Notes: a model not told the origin generated them from the letters alone. 64,000 nt of DNA from Microbulbifer salipaludis (GCF_017303155.1 NZ_JAEKJR010000002.1:806001-870000); one strand, 5' to 3'. Positions 18,710-27,096 are shown, numbered from the stretch's first letter. Numbers and translations are program-made.

Positions 18710-18931
18710 ATGATGGCGAAAAACCTGAGTGCCAGGTGGCTTAGTAGTCAGCCCCGACCAGTGCGCATCGCGATTGATACGGCAACGATTATGTGTGTAC
18801 TCGCCGCGTTATTTGGCGCGCTGACCGCAGAAGCTGCGGCAAAGCCAGGGTATCCTGAGAGAGAGCTATGTCACGTAAACGTCTCATTCGATGAGATAAG
18901 TCTTCCTCCTATTGAGCGCCCTTCTCGTTAG
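18710..18931 (+). CDS. Small hypothetical protein with one hydrophobic segment
   Basis: 73 residues with a very good Shine-Dalgarno (GAGGTGAG) 5 bases upstream of ATGATG. One hydrophobic stretch (IMCVLAALFGALTAEAAA) could be a signal peptide or a membrane anchor. The remaining 30 residues (PGYPERELCHVNVSFDEISL) match no family I recognise. It follows the AraC-type regulator by 146 bases on the same strand. The ribosome site is the main evidence for it being real. Confidence 0.45.
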   Translation: MMAKNLSARWLSSQPRPVRIAIDTATIMCVLAALFGALTAEAAAKPGYPERELCHVNVSFDEISLPPIERPSR

Positions 18932-18988
18932 GGGAGAGCAGGCACACTATCTGGTACGCACGCTTGGCCTTATGAGGTGCGTTGCCAC

Positions 18989-19012
18989 AAAAAAGCGGGC
19001 TTTCGCCCGCTT
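18989..19012 (-). terminator. Terminator-like hairpin belonging to the nrdB remnant
   Basis: Stem AAGCGGGC (18993-19000) / GCCCGCTT (19005-19012) with a TTTC loop; T run on the minus strand from the A tract 18989-18994. The bases after it match, with changes, those next to the real nrdB terminator near 25692-25722. It may still end transcripts from the oxidoreductase gene upstream. Confidence 0.7.
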
Positions 19013-19090
19013 CAGTACCTATCGTTCTGTGAGTCACTGTTTTGTGTAGGAATCCCTTCTCTGCCGTGAGTGCAATGATTGGCTGGCGGC

Positions 19091-19165
19091 TCACCACTGC
19101 AGCACACCCCTGGTTTGGTATTCGATAACCCGTGTATTGACGAAGTCTTGCCCCTTGCGCCGGTT
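19091..19165 (-). pseudogene. Remnant of an nrdB 3' end (ribonucleotide reductase beta subunit C-terminus)
   Basis: Reading the minus strand to a TGA at 19091-19093 gives [15 protein letters not shown], which matches the last residues of the intact NrdB in this window ([15 protein letters not shown]), preceded by RRKGQDFV against LRKEKNFF. Similarity fades upstream of about 19165. Downstream bases to the hairpin also match the intact nrdB tail. No start codon or body is left, so this is a decayed partial duplication, not a gene. Confidence 0.8.
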
Positions 19166-19314
19166 GCGGGACGATGAGGTGGCGTGGGGCCAGCCTCCAT
19201 CGCGAGCGGGTCACTGGCGCCGGGCTCGAGTGGTTAGTTGCATGACCAGGGTCAAAGCAGAATGTATGTATCACAGCGGGTTTTGCGCTCGGGCGCGCGC
19301 CCTATCAGGGAAAA

Positions 19315-20364
19315 TCAGTTGTTGTGATCGACCTGGATTGTTTGGCCACTGGCAGCGCTCTGCTGCGCCAGGTGGATCAAGCGGATATTCCACAGGGCCT
19401 GCTCTGCGCTCACCGGTACTTCGCCACCATCTAGAATGGCCCGCGCAAGCATATGATAGTAATGCTGGTAGCCGCCGGTTTCTGTGGGGATTGTGGTAAC
19501 CCCGTCGGCTGAGTAAAGCTGACCGTATTGCTCCGGGGGCTCCTGCGCCCACGTTTCGGTAACCGGTAGTTGTCCTGATCTCAGGTGATCTTCCTGAGGA
19601 TCCAGGCCGCGCTTTATAAAATTGCCGGTCTCACCCTGTACCTCGAAGCGCAGGTTAGGCGAGGCACAGAAGGGGCTGCTGCGCAGCACAGCCAAGTGCT
19701 CTGGGTAGTGCAGGGTGAGGTGGAAAAAGTCATCGACTTCCGCCTGGGGGCGCAGGGTTTTTACCTGTGCCGTAATCGCCATCGGTGGGCCAAACAGTTG
19801 TAGCGCCTGGTCGAGCATATGCGGCCCGAGGTCGAACAGGATGCCACCGCCTTCTACCGCAGACTCCCGCCAGCGCTTGCGCACCTCGGGGCGGAAACGG
19901 TCGAAGTGGCTTTCAAAGTAACGCACCCTACCCAGGCGGCCATCGGCAATCAGTTTCTGCACCGTCAGGAAGTCACCGTCCCAACGGCGGTTGTGGTAAA
20001 CGCTCAATACCCGCTGCTGTTTTTGGGCCAGTGCGATCAGCTCGTCTCCCTGTTCAACGCGGGTGACAAAGGGCTTTTCCAGCACCACATGCTTGCCCTG
20101 CTGCAGGGCGAGCTTGGCCAATGCAAAGTGCGCTTTGTTGGGCGCGGTGATGATTACCAGGTCGGCATCGCTCTGGCTTAAAAGGGCTTCCGGCTCCGCA
20201 TAAACCTCTACCTCCGGGTGCTGTTGCTGGACCTGTTCTCCCTTGGACGTACTGACCGCGGTAAAGCGGAAGGGCGGCAGGTTCAGGATGAACGGCAGGT
20301 GAAAAGTGGTGGCGGAAAAACCGTAGCCGATTAGGGCGGTTTTGATTTCGGCGGTGGTGGTCAT
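19315..20364 (-). CDS. Gfo/Idh/MocA family NAD(P)-dependent oxidoreductase
   Basis: 349 residues from the ATG at 20364 (MTTTAEIKTALIGYGFS); a longer in-frame start lacks support. The N-terminal Rossmann motif ALIGYGFSATTFH is followed by the family signature EKPFVT in HVVLEKPFVT (about 95). The C-terminal alpha/beta substrate domain carries GGGILFDLGPHMLDQALQLFG, whose DLGPHMLDQ includes the conserved His. Best matched by the YdgJ-like branch acting on sugars or polyols; the substrate cannot be named. It is followed downstream by the nrdB remnant and its terminator. Confidence 0.9.
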   Translation of the reverse strand: MTTTAEIKTALIGYGFSATTFHLPFILNLPPFRFTAVSTSKGEQVQQQHPEVEVYAEPEALLSQSDADLVIITAPNKAHFALAKLALQQGKHVVLEKPFVTRVEQGDELIALAQKQQRVLSVYHNRRWDGDFLTVQKLIADGRLGRVRYFESHFDRFRPEVRKRWRESAVEGGGILFDLGPHMLDQALQLFGPPMAITAQVKTLRPQAEVDDFFHLTLHYPEHLAVLRSSPFCASPNLRFEVQGETGNFIKRGLDPQEDHLRSGQLPVTETWAQEPPEQYGQLYSADGVTTIPTETGGYQHYYHMLARAILDGGEVPVSAEQALWNIRLIHLAQQSAASGQTIQVDHNN

Positions 20365-20386
20365 GGTAAAGCGGGCTCCGCAGAAC

Positions 20387-21067
20387 TTATCGGAAAAATC
20401 GTATCCAGCGCCACAGCCTGAGTACGTCCAGCAGGGCACCGGCCACGTAGGTCAGGGCGCAGGCCTTAAGCACACTGTGGGCCTTGCCCCACAGGTGTTC
20501 CGGCAGGTAGCCCTCTCTCAGTATCGGCAGCGCCTTGTTGAAGCTCGCATCATACTCTTCCGGCAGTATCGCCACGTACATCAGCGCGGACGCGAGCATG
20601 GTAATCACCGCCACCACGCCAATCCACAGGAAGATGACCGGTGACTTGATCAGCAGGGTGAGAATAGGGGCGGCGATCAGAATGGTGGCGCCAATCTTCT
20701 GGATCTGGCCGGCCCGGCCCAGGTACTTGTCCCGGAGTTTGGAGATAGGCTCCTCGCGGCAGAACTGCATTGCGTGGCCCACTTCATGGGCGGCCACCGC
20801 CACTGCGGTGACTGATTTGCCGTGATACACGTCAGGGCTCAGTGCCACGATCTTTTCCGACGGCGAGTAGTAGTTCTGGTCCTTGCCGGCCTCGATCACC
20901 TTTACACCCTCGAGTTCGTAGCGCTCGATCAGGTGTTTGGCCAGTTCGGCGCCAGACCCCGGCATATCACCAAGTTCAGTGGAGTGCCGCCAGAGTACAA
21001 AGCGCACCCACAGCTGGGGGCCGATGATAAGGGCCACTAGGGCCAGGGTGATCAATACGTAGGGCAT
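20387..21067 (-). CDS. Membrane zinc metallopeptidase (PF04298, YugP-like)
   Basis: 226 residues. A hydrophobic N-terminus (LITLALVALIIGPQLWVRFVLW) precedes the zinc site HEVGHAMQ, in AVAVAAHEVGHAMQ. Two or three further membrane segments follow (IGATILIAAPILTLLI, VIFLWIGVVAVITMLASALMYVA), then the family hallmark LPEEYDASFNKALPIL. Conserved bacterial family of unknown substrate; the HExxH site faces one side of the inner membrane. A truncated copy of its first 42 codons lies 1.1 kb away at 22103-22228. Confidence 0.9.
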   Translation of the reverse strand: MPYVLITLALVALIIGPQLWVRFVLWRHSTELGDMPGSGAELAKHLIERYELEGVKVIEAGKDQNYYSPSEKIVALSPDVYHGKSVTAVAVAAHEVGHAMQFCREEPISKLRDKYLGRAGQIQKIGATILIAAPILTLLIKSPVIFLWIGVVAVITMLASALMYVAILPEEYDASFNKALPILREGYLPEHLWGKAHSVLKACALTYVAGALLDVLRLWRWIRFFR

Positions 21068-21219
21068 CTGTGGCGATCGTGCTCAATAGGTCGCGGGGTT
21101 GGGTGGGTCGCTGTGGCGGACGTCAAAACTCTACTCCGGCCCCGATGATTATTCCAGCGTAAAGGCGTATAGAAGCGGTTGATCAGCGGGCGCGGTGTGG
21201 CCACTGGCGCTCTGGGTGA

Positions 21220-21780
21220 TCAGGACTGATTGCTGGATTCGAGGTCCAGCCTGCGTGCCCGCCAGTAGCGGCTTTTCCAGTAGTAATCCGTCAGCTGAGA
21301 GATGGTGACGCCCTTGGACACGGAAGCGTGCAGAAACTTTCCCTCCTCGATATAGATCCCCACGTGCCGGCCCCGGCGGCCGGTTCTGAAAAACACCAGA
21401 TCCCCGGGGCGCAACTCGCCCTGTTCAATGGCCTCGCCGGCCACGGCCTGATACTGAGTGGTGCGGGGCAGCTGGATTCCCATATGGTCGCGGTAGATGA
21501 GGTACACCAGCGCTGAGCAGTCGATGCCGCGCCTGCTCATACCGCCCAGTCGGTACGGGATACCCTTCCGTGCCTGATGTTGCTGGTACAGGCTGGCCTT
21601 GAGCAATTCAGCCGGTGAGGGCGCGGGTTCGGGCGTGGGTGGTTGGGCGGGCTGCGGGCGTCCTGTGGCGGGGCTGTGCGAGGCGTCGGCGGCGTCATCT
21701 GGCGAATGCTGATAGGGCGCCATGCTGCAGCCGGCGGTTGTCAGGATCGCGAGGGAGTAGGGCAGCAGCTTTCTTTTCAT
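21220..21780 (-). CDS. NlpC/P60 cell-wall endopeptidase lipoprotein
   Basis: 186 residues. Lipoprotein signal with lipobox TAGC (Cys18). A Pro/Ala-rich linker (about 25-58) leads to an NlpC/P60 domain with catalytic Cys in RRGIDCSALVYLIY, and His in GRHVGIYI and FLHAS. This resembles the MepS/NlpC group, which cuts peptide cross-links in peptidoglycan from the outer-membrane inner face. Single gene; no operon partner is evident. Confidence 0.92.
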   Translation of the reverse strand: MKRKLLPYSLAILTTAGCSMAPYQHSPDDAADASHSPATGRPQPAQPPTPEPAPSPAELLKASLYQQHQARKGIPYRLGGMSRRGIDCSALVYLIYRDHMGIQLPRTTQYQAVAGEAIEQGELRPGDLVFFRTGRRGRHVGIYIEEGKFLHASVSKGVTISQLTDYYWKSRYWRARRLDLESSNQS

Positions 21781-22083
21781 CGGTTACATCAGTGCCAATA
21801 CAGCAAACAGCGCCCACTGGGAGCGGCCGAGGTTGGTTTTAGGATGACACCATCGTACCGGTTCTGGCTGAATCGACGCTGAACCGCTTAGTTTCCGGGT
21901 AATCCAAGCGCGCATGTTTGCACTCAGGCTGCTCGCGATTCCTGTGCGCTTTTTGATCGTGTAGGCCAGTGGCGGCGAATCGAGTTGGGGGCGGGTTTGT
22001 GCGTTAAATCTCAGCTCTGCCCTTAACATTCTGTTCTCTGTCTACCCAGCGAATTTTTGCTAGTGGGGTTCAATGTCAGCATG

Positions 22084-22095
22084 TTGATCTGACCC
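22084..22095. repeat. Dispersed short repeat TTGATCTGACCC, copy 1
   Basis: The copy reads TTGATCTGACCC followed by ATATATTT. It sits exactly where the truncated metallopeptidase copy (minus strand) loses similarity to its parent gene. Compare copies at 23647 and 23874. Confidence 0.65.
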
Positions 22096-22102
22096 ATATA
22101 TT

Positions 22103-22228
22103 TAGTTCCGCGCCAGACCCGGGCATATCACCGATTTCGGTGGCGTGCCGCCAGAGTACAAAACACACCCACCGATGGGGACCGACGATAACGGCCGCTA
22201 TGGCCAGGGCGATCAGCGCGTGAGGCAT
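22103..22228 (-). pseudogene. Truncated duplicate of the zinc metallopeptidase gene (first 42 codons)
   Basis: The minus-strand frame from ATG 22228 aligns residue by residue with the start of the intact gene at 21067 (for example FVLWRHATEIGDMPGSGAEL against FVLWRHSTELGDMPGSGAEL). Similarity stops abruptly after the Glu-Leu codons, where the frame runs into the repeat copy at 22084-22095. Sequence upstream of the ATG also matches for about 20 bases. The zinc site is absent, so it is a remnant. Confidence 0.88.
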
Positions 22229-22401
22229 GGGGCGGTCGTGTTCAAGAGAGTATCGTTTTATATGCCAAAGCCTGACTGTACCGCAAAAATTTGGCCCTGA
22301 TTATTATACTGACCTGGAGACTTTCCGGTGTAGTGGCGCGCTACCGCTGGTTTTCACCGCCGCAGGTCTCATCACTGCCACAAACGACGGGGTCGGAATT
22401 G

Positions 22402-22938
22402 ATGCATTGCAAGTTGTTTGATGAATCGGAGGCCGAGCAGGTTATCGCCCTGTTCCGGTCCGTGTTCTCCGTCTCGGAGGGGGCCGCCGAAGGTGAAACA
22501 ATCGCCACCCTGGTCTCGCATTTGATTGAGCAAACGGCGCCAGATGATTTACTCGGGTGTGTGGCCAAATGCGGAAACCGTATTACGGGTAGCATCTTTT
22601 TCAGCCGCTTCACCGTGCCGAATGGAGCGACAGCCTTTATTCTCTCACCCGTCGCCATAGCCACCGATGTACAGGGGACAGGAGTAGGACAAAGGCTGAT
22701 TCGTTACGGGCTGGATGAGCTGCGATCGCGCGATGCGCGCTTGGTATTTACTTACGGTGACCCTGCTTTCTATTCGAAAACCGGCTTCCAGCAAATTGGC
22801 GAAGATATGGTCGCCGCGCCTTATCCGCTCAGCCAGCCCATTGGTTGGCTGGCCCAATCTCTCGATGGCGAGCCGGTTCCCGCCATGCAAGGGGCCACCC
22901 ATTGTGTTGCGGCATTGAGTGACCCAGGATATTGGTGA
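22402..22938 (+). CDS. GNAT family N-acetyltransferase
   Basis: 178 residues from ATG 22402 (MHCKLFDESEAEQVIALF); upstream in-frame starts add unrelated sequence. The acetyl-CoA binding segment LSPVAIATDVQGTGVGQRLIRYGLDEL carries the GNAT motif A pattern (Q-G-x-G-x-G/R-L), and GDPAFYSKTGFQ is the YhbS-like motif B. The acceptor is unknown. It stands alone between the metallopeptidase remnant and a hypothetical gene on the other strand. Confidence 0.88.
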   Translation: MHCKLFDESEAEQVIALFRSVFSVSEGAAEGETIATLVSHLIEQTAPDDLLGCVAKCGNRITGSIFFSRFTVPNGATAFILSPVAIATDVQGTGVGQRLIRYGLDELRSRDARLVFTYGDPAFYSKTGFQQIGEDMVAAPYPLSQPIGWLAQSLDGEPVPAMQGATHCVAALSDPGYW

Positions 22939-23069
22939 AAGCAAAGTGGGCCCCCACCGCTATGGATTGGGAATAGGGGCACGATGGCCGGGGATGATGA
23001 GTGCGTATGGCCATTACAGATGTCACGTTACCATATCGATGGCATTACGGTGAGAGAGCTACCCTCTCG

Positions 23070-23522
23070 CTAATTATTGTGTAAAAAATTAGCGAGACCG
23101 TTGTCTGGGTCCATGATCTTCTTGGCGGCACCCAGCAGAACTATATCGCTGAATTGACCGTCGACAGTGAGCCACCTCTGGCCGAGTTCGGTTCCATAAA
23201 ACTGGAATCGGTCGGATTTCTTTTCGCTCCCTGATAGCGCATTGGAAATAGCCCTGAGTTCAGCGGTGCTGAAGTTGTCCTTCAGTAGCCTCTCCAGTTC
23301 TGGCCTGAAATTGGAAAGCTCTATATTTTCCGAGAAATAGCGTTCAACCAGATCGCTTTTCTCTGACAATCCTGGGTTGTCTTGATAGGCGTCTTGAAGG
23401 AACGCCTGGTTCGTTTCCGCCAAGGTCTCTCTTATACCCGAGTATTCGATAATGCTGTCTATGTCATCAGCCATTACAGATGTGGAGATGATTAGCAGCG
23501 CTATCAGTAGCAGTGCCTGCAT
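23070..23522 (-). CDS. Hypothetical periplasmic protein
   Basis: 150 residues from ATG 23522, which has GAGGAT about 6 bases upstream and gives a clean signal peptide (MQALLLIALLIISTSVMA-DD); the frame extends 25 codons further upstream without support. The body is helical and acidic. FSTAELRAISNAL...FYGTELGQRW is faintly like the C-terminal pattern of DUF2059 proteins, but this is weak. No function assigned. Confidence 0.7.
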   Translation of the reverse strand: MQALLLIALLIISTSVMADDIDSIIEYSGIRETLAETNQAFLQDAYQDNPGLSEKSDLVERYFSENIELSNFRPELERLLKDNFSTAELRAISNALSGSEKKSDRFQFYGTELGQRWLTVDGQFSDIVLLGAAKKIMDPDNGLANFLHNN

Positions 23523-23646
23523 AAGGTTATCCTCGAATTTTCCCGCCGGGCATTGTCTGCTCGTTGAAAGTGCAAAATTGAGCTTGATTTCGTCCATCTT
23601 GCATCATTGGTTGTTCTGGGGGTAGGGCAATATACATGTCAAAACT

Positions 23647-23659
23647 TTGATCTGACCCC
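23647..23659. repeat. Dispersed short repeat TTGATCTGACCCC, copy 2
   Basis: Same orientation as copies 1 and 3; the shared core with copy 3 extends to about 22 bases (CAAAA then TTTGATCTGACCCCA). It directly adjoins the stop codon of the truncated methyltransferase frame. Confidence 0.7.
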
Positions 23660-23661
23660 AA

Positions 23662-23769
23662 TTATTCAAGGGGGTCGGTAAGGGACCGGAAGGCGTGCTC
23701 CGAATAGGTGATGACATCGCTATTGCTGTCCCATCCTTCGGCAAAACTATCCCAGCTGTTGTCGGTCAT
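23662..23769 (-). pseudogene. Truncated start of a class I SAM-dependent methyltransferase gene
   Basis: A 35-codon minus-strand frame with ATG 23769 and GGAGA upstream. It reads SWDSFAEGWDSNSDVITYSE then HAFRSL, the N-terminal pattern of small class I methyltransferases (W-x-x-x-A-x-x-W-D). It stops at 23662, two bases from the repeat copy, before any SAM-binding motif. It is judged a remnant cut at the repeat. Confidence 0.6.
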
Positions 23770-23873
23770 TGCGGATTACTTCTCCAGTGATCAGTGCGAG
23801 CTTAGGGTCGTCGGTAGTCGGTAAAGTGAAGCTATTGGCTTATCTTTGTGTTGGGTGTTTGAACGCCAAAAGT

Positions 23874-23886
23874 TTGATCTGACCCC
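23874..23886. repeat. Dispersed short repeat TTGATCTGACCCC, copy 3
   Basis: Identical core to copy 2, 227 bases away in the same orientation. It lies 30 bases beyond the stop of the AT-rich ATPase gene, at the change from GC-rich to AT-rich sequence. Confidence 0.7.
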
Positions 23887-23915
23887 ATTTATTTCTAAGC
23901 AGATAATCGCATTGG

Positions 23916-25568
23916 CTAAGTTACCCTTTTATCTATTGCTAAGCATCGCCATAGAATTTTATGAATATGTACGATTGAAGTTGTGTCGATCATTTTGGGG
24001 GTTAAGTTTTGAGTTCTATCATGTCCCCATCTAACTGAACTAGTTCCATCCACCTTAATTCCAATGACGCCTATTTTGTAAAGTATAAAAAGGATATTCT
24101 GCCTTAGCTGCATCATGAGTGCTTGAGAAGAGGGGTATTCAGACTTTAAATAGGCGTGAGCATTTTTTACTGCGATATCTCCAGTTTCCTCTTCTAGCTC
24201 AGCCAATTCAAGGATTATTAGTTCTAACTCTTCATCTGAAATGCTATTTACTTTGAATCTACTAGTTTTTTGGTGGAGTAATTCAATGTATTTCCCTAAT
24301 AGTGGATGTTCGACCTGCCATTCAAATTTTAGTGAGTCTAAGCGGCCTTGGGAGTAAGCAAGTTCGGCTTGCTTTATCATTGCTCCGGTTATTTCAGTTT
24401 TTCCTTGCGCTTCAATTAGGCATTCATTCACAAATACAATTGCATCTCTTGGGCGAAGGAGTGTTCTGTCGATTATGTAATCCAGGGAAGTTGTTTTGTC
24501 GATCTTGCTGGGAAATATGTCTTCGAAGTAGACATCGCTATTGGTATATTTATTTTTCAATAGCTGGTTTACGCGTTTATCTAATAGGCATTTTAGTTGT
24601 TCTTTGTTCCAGCCCATTTTTAAATATAGGCTGTTATATTTCTCTGGCTGGAATCCAGAATCTACTGTTTTTTCCAAAACTCTATTTAGGAGGTCTGTTC
24701 TTAATGTTATTACTATTTTTACCGGTTTAATGTTTCTGAATTTTTTTATAGTTTCTATTAATGATTTTATTAGTTTATATCTAAGGTCATCGTCGACCCA
24801 GTTTTCATCGAGTCTGTCAATTAGGATGTAAGTTTTTTGCTGTCGATCGTTGAATATGTCTTCGGCGAGTAAGTGAACGATTTTCGAGAGTTTCTCAATT
24901 TGTACTGTGCTTACTACTTTTTTTCCGTAGTGAATTACTTCTGATTTTTGTTCTTCAGATAGTGTTGCGCCTGCTGTACCGGAAATTTTAATTCCAGGAA
25001 CATTTGAGTCTATTGATGATTTTAGGTTTGCCTCAAGTTTATCTGTAAACTCTTTTATTCGCGTTTCTGTGTCAACCCAGAACTTATCGCCCCATTCTTC
25101 TATGTAATTTAGGGCCTGTTGTTTTTTGTGGTTTCCGCTTAGTAAAGAAGAAATTTGATCTATAAATTTTGTTTTTGCATGGGCAGAATCAATATTGTAT
25201 TTATTTTTTATTAGCTCTACGGCAAAAGTGTGCTGCCAGAGTAGGTTGTAAAATATATCTAAGTTTACGCCAATTTCCTCGAAAAATTTTAGGATTGTGG
25301 AGTTTGATATATGCCTTAGTGCAAGGGCTTCTGGTTCTATTCGGATTACGCGTTCAGAATTATTTTCTAACTGTTCGATTAGCGCACTTTTACCTATTCC
25401 AGTTCTTCCAAGTACGATCGACTGCGAATTTTCAGTGTTCTCTACAACTTCATAATCTCCAATGTCTACAAAGCATTCCGCCAAGAATTGAGTGTCATTT
25501 TCTGCGTCTGCTTCGCCAACTGACATGTGTTTTTTGAAAATAAAATCTTGCCTAGCTACTTTTGCCAT
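23916..25568 (-). CDS. P-loop ATPase, Sll1717-like; candidate defence gene
   Basis: 550 residues. Walker A GRTGIGKS at 54-61, Walker B YILIDRLDENW at 247-257, and a likely sensor region VIVITLRTDLL (about 283-293). The N-terminal pattern FKKHMSVGEADAENDTQFLAECFV before the P-loop is what I recall for the Sll1717 family of stand-alone P-loop ATPases; that naming is from memory. The C-terminal half is helical, with no nuclease or other effector motif seen. The gene is markedly AT-rich against its neighbours, with many Lys/Asn/Ile codons ending in A or T, which points to acquisition. It lies in a zone of gene remnants and short repeats. Roles in phage defence are plausible but unproven. Confidence 0.75.
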   Translation of the reverse strand: MAKVARQDFIFKKHMSVGEADAENDTQFLAECFVDIGDYEVVENTENSQSIVLGRTGIGKSALIEQLENNSERVIRIEPEALALRHISNSTILKFFEEIGVNLDIFYNLLWQHTFAVELIKNKYNIDSAHAKTKFIDQISSLLSGNHKKQQALNYIEEWGDKFWVDTETRIKEFTDKLEANLKSSIDSNVPGIKISGTAGATLSEEQKSEVIHYGKKVVSTVQIEKLSKIVHLLAEDIFNDRQQKTYILIDRLDENWVDDDLRYKLIKSLIETIKKFRNIKPVKIVITLRTDLLNRVLEKTVDSGFQPEKYNSLYLKMGWNKEQLKCLLDKRVNQLLKNKYTNSDVYFEDIFPSKIDKTTSLDYIIDRTLLRPRDAIVFVNECLIEAQGKTEITGAMIKQAELAYSQGRLDSLKFEWQVEHPLLGKYIELLHQKTSRFKVNSISDEELELIILELAELEEETGDIAVKNAHAYLKSEYPSSQALMMQLRQNILFILYKIGVIGIKVDGTSSVRWGHDRTQNLTPKMIDTTSIVHIHKILWRCLAIDKRVT

Positions 25569-25687
25569 TTTTCCACTTATTGTTTCTTGATGAGCATTAA
25601 TTAACTAATCTTGCTTTTGCCTAATTGATAGAGCTACCGGGAGGAGGGAGAGGAGAGGTGGTAATTACTTTGTATGTGATCGTTATA

Positions 25688-25722
25688 AAAAAAGCGGATG
25701 CATCTCGCGATACATCCGCTTC
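25688..25722 (-). terminator. Rho-independent terminator of nrdB
   Basis: Stem AAGCGGATGCATC / GATACATCCGCTT with one mismatch and a TCGC loop, followed on the minus strand by a T run (A tract at 25688-25693). It is about 75 bases beyond the nrdB stop; the region is duplicated in decayed form at 18989-19165. Confidence 0.85.
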
Positions 25723-25794
25723 AATACCTCTCATCCTGTGAGCGACTCTTTCTTGTAGGTATTCCTTATCTACGGTCGATGTGTTCTCAGTGCG

Positions 25795-27096
25795 TTACCA
25801 CTGCAGTGCACCGCCAGTCTGGTATTCAATAACCCGCGTTTCGAAGAAGTTCTTCTCCTTGCGCAGGTCCATGATCTCGGACATCCAGGGGAAGGGGTTC
25901 TGGGCGCCGGGGAACTGTTCTTTCAGGCCCAGCTGGCTCAGGCGGCGGTTGGCGATGAAGTGGAGGTATTCTTCCATCATCGCGGCATTCATGCCGAGTA
26001 CGCCGCGGGGCATGGTGTCGCGGGCGTAGGCCACTTCCAGTTCCATACCTTCCAGAACCATCTGCGTCACTTCCTGCTGGAACGCGTCGGTCCACAGGTG
26101 CGGGTTTTCCAGTTTGATCTGGTTGATGACGTCGATACCAAAATTGAGGTGCATCGACTCATCGCGCAGGATGTACTGGAACTGCTCGGCAACGCCGGTC
26201 ATCTTGTTGCGGCGGCCCATGGACAGGATCTGGGTGAAGCCACAGTAGAAGAAGATGCCTTCAGTAACTGCGTAGAAGGCGATCAGGTTGCGCAACAGTT
26301 CCTGGTCGGTTTCTACGGTGCCGGTCTTGAAGTTGGGGTCGCTGATGGAGCCGGTGTGCGCGAGGCTCCAGGCGGCTTTCTTGGCAACGCTCGGGACTTC
26401 GCGGTACATGTTGAAGACTTCGCCTTCGTCCATGCCCAGGGACTCTACACAGTACTGGTAGGCGTGGGTGTGGATGGCTTCTTCAAAGGACTGACGCAGG
26501 ATGTACTGGCGGCATTCCGGGTTGGTGATGTGGCGGTAGATGGCCAGCACCAGGTTGTTGGCTACCAGGGAGTCGGCGGTGGAGAAGTAACCCAGGGAGT
26601 ATTCCACGATGCGACGCTCGTCCTCGGTCAGACCGTTGGGGTCTTTCCACATGGACACGTCTTTGTTCATGTTCACTTCCTGCGGCATCCAGTGGTTGGC
26701 ACAGCCGTCGAGGTATTTCTGCCAGGCCCAGTCGTATTTGAACGGTACCAGCTGGTTCAGGTCGGCGCGGCAGTTGATGATGCGCTTTTCGTCCACCTGG
26801 ATACGGGCGGCGCCCATTTCCAGTTCTTCGAGGCCCGGGGCCGGGTCCAGCTCGCTCACTGCGGCGCGCGCGGCTTCTACCGCGGAAGACGCGGAGGCGG
26901 TGCTGGATTGGCTTTGGGCCGCGGTCGGTGCCGGGGCACTGCTGGCGCTATCTACCTGGTAGTTAGCGCCGGGTTCGGTGACTGCCTGCTGCTCGGATGG
27001 CAGTGCTCCCGGCACCGGTTGCGGTTCGGCTTTCTGTTGTTGGCCGCTGAGGGCTCCTGTTTCGGGTTTGGAATCGATATCGTCCCAGCTCAGCAT
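25795..27096 (-). CDS. nrdB: Class Ia ribonucleoside-diphosphate reductase beta subunit
   Basis: 433 residues. It carries the diiron-tyrosyl radical cofactor. Ligands by pattern: D175 (STADSL), E206 and H209 in EAIHTHAY with radical Tyr213, Glu in VTEGIFFY, and the ESMH pair in [10 protein letters not shown]. The C-terminal tail QTGGALQW binds NrdA. Residues about 10-95 form an Ala/Gln/Ser/Pro-rich extension with no fold, absent from E. coli NrdB (376 residues). nrdB is downstream of nrdA on the same strand with a 213-base gap, probably one operon. Confidence 0.97.
   Translation of the reverse strand: MLSWDDIDSKPETGALSGQQQKAEPQPVPGALPSEQQAVTEPGANYQVDSASSAPAPTAAQSQSSTASASSAVEAARAAVSELDPAPGLEELEMGAARIQVDEKRIINCRADLNQLVPFKYDWAWQKYLDGCANHWMPQEVNMNKDVSMWKDPNGLTEDERRIVEYSLGYFSTADSLVANNLVLAIYRHITNPECRQYILRQSFEEAIHTHAYQYCVESLGMDEGEVFNMYREVPSVAKKAAWSLAHTGSISDPNFKTGTVETDQELLRNLIAFYAVTEGIFFYCGFTQILSMGRRNKMTGVAEQFQYILRDESMHLNFGIDVINQIKLENPHLWTDAFQQEVTQMVLEGMELEVAYARDTMPRGVLGMNAAMMEEYLHFIANRRLSQLGLKEQFPGAQNPFPWMSEIMDLRKEKNFFETRVIEYQTGGALQW

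Noticed and set aside
21784..22029. Possible 81-residue minus-strand gene upstream of the NlpC/P60 gene
   Set aside because: No ribosome site, no family pattern, and it ends only four bases before the next start without other support.
22070..23900. An intact insertion sequence around the TTGATCTGACCC repeats
   Set aside because: No transposase or recombinase frame and no terminal inverted repeats of the usual kind are present; only the short repeats are reported.
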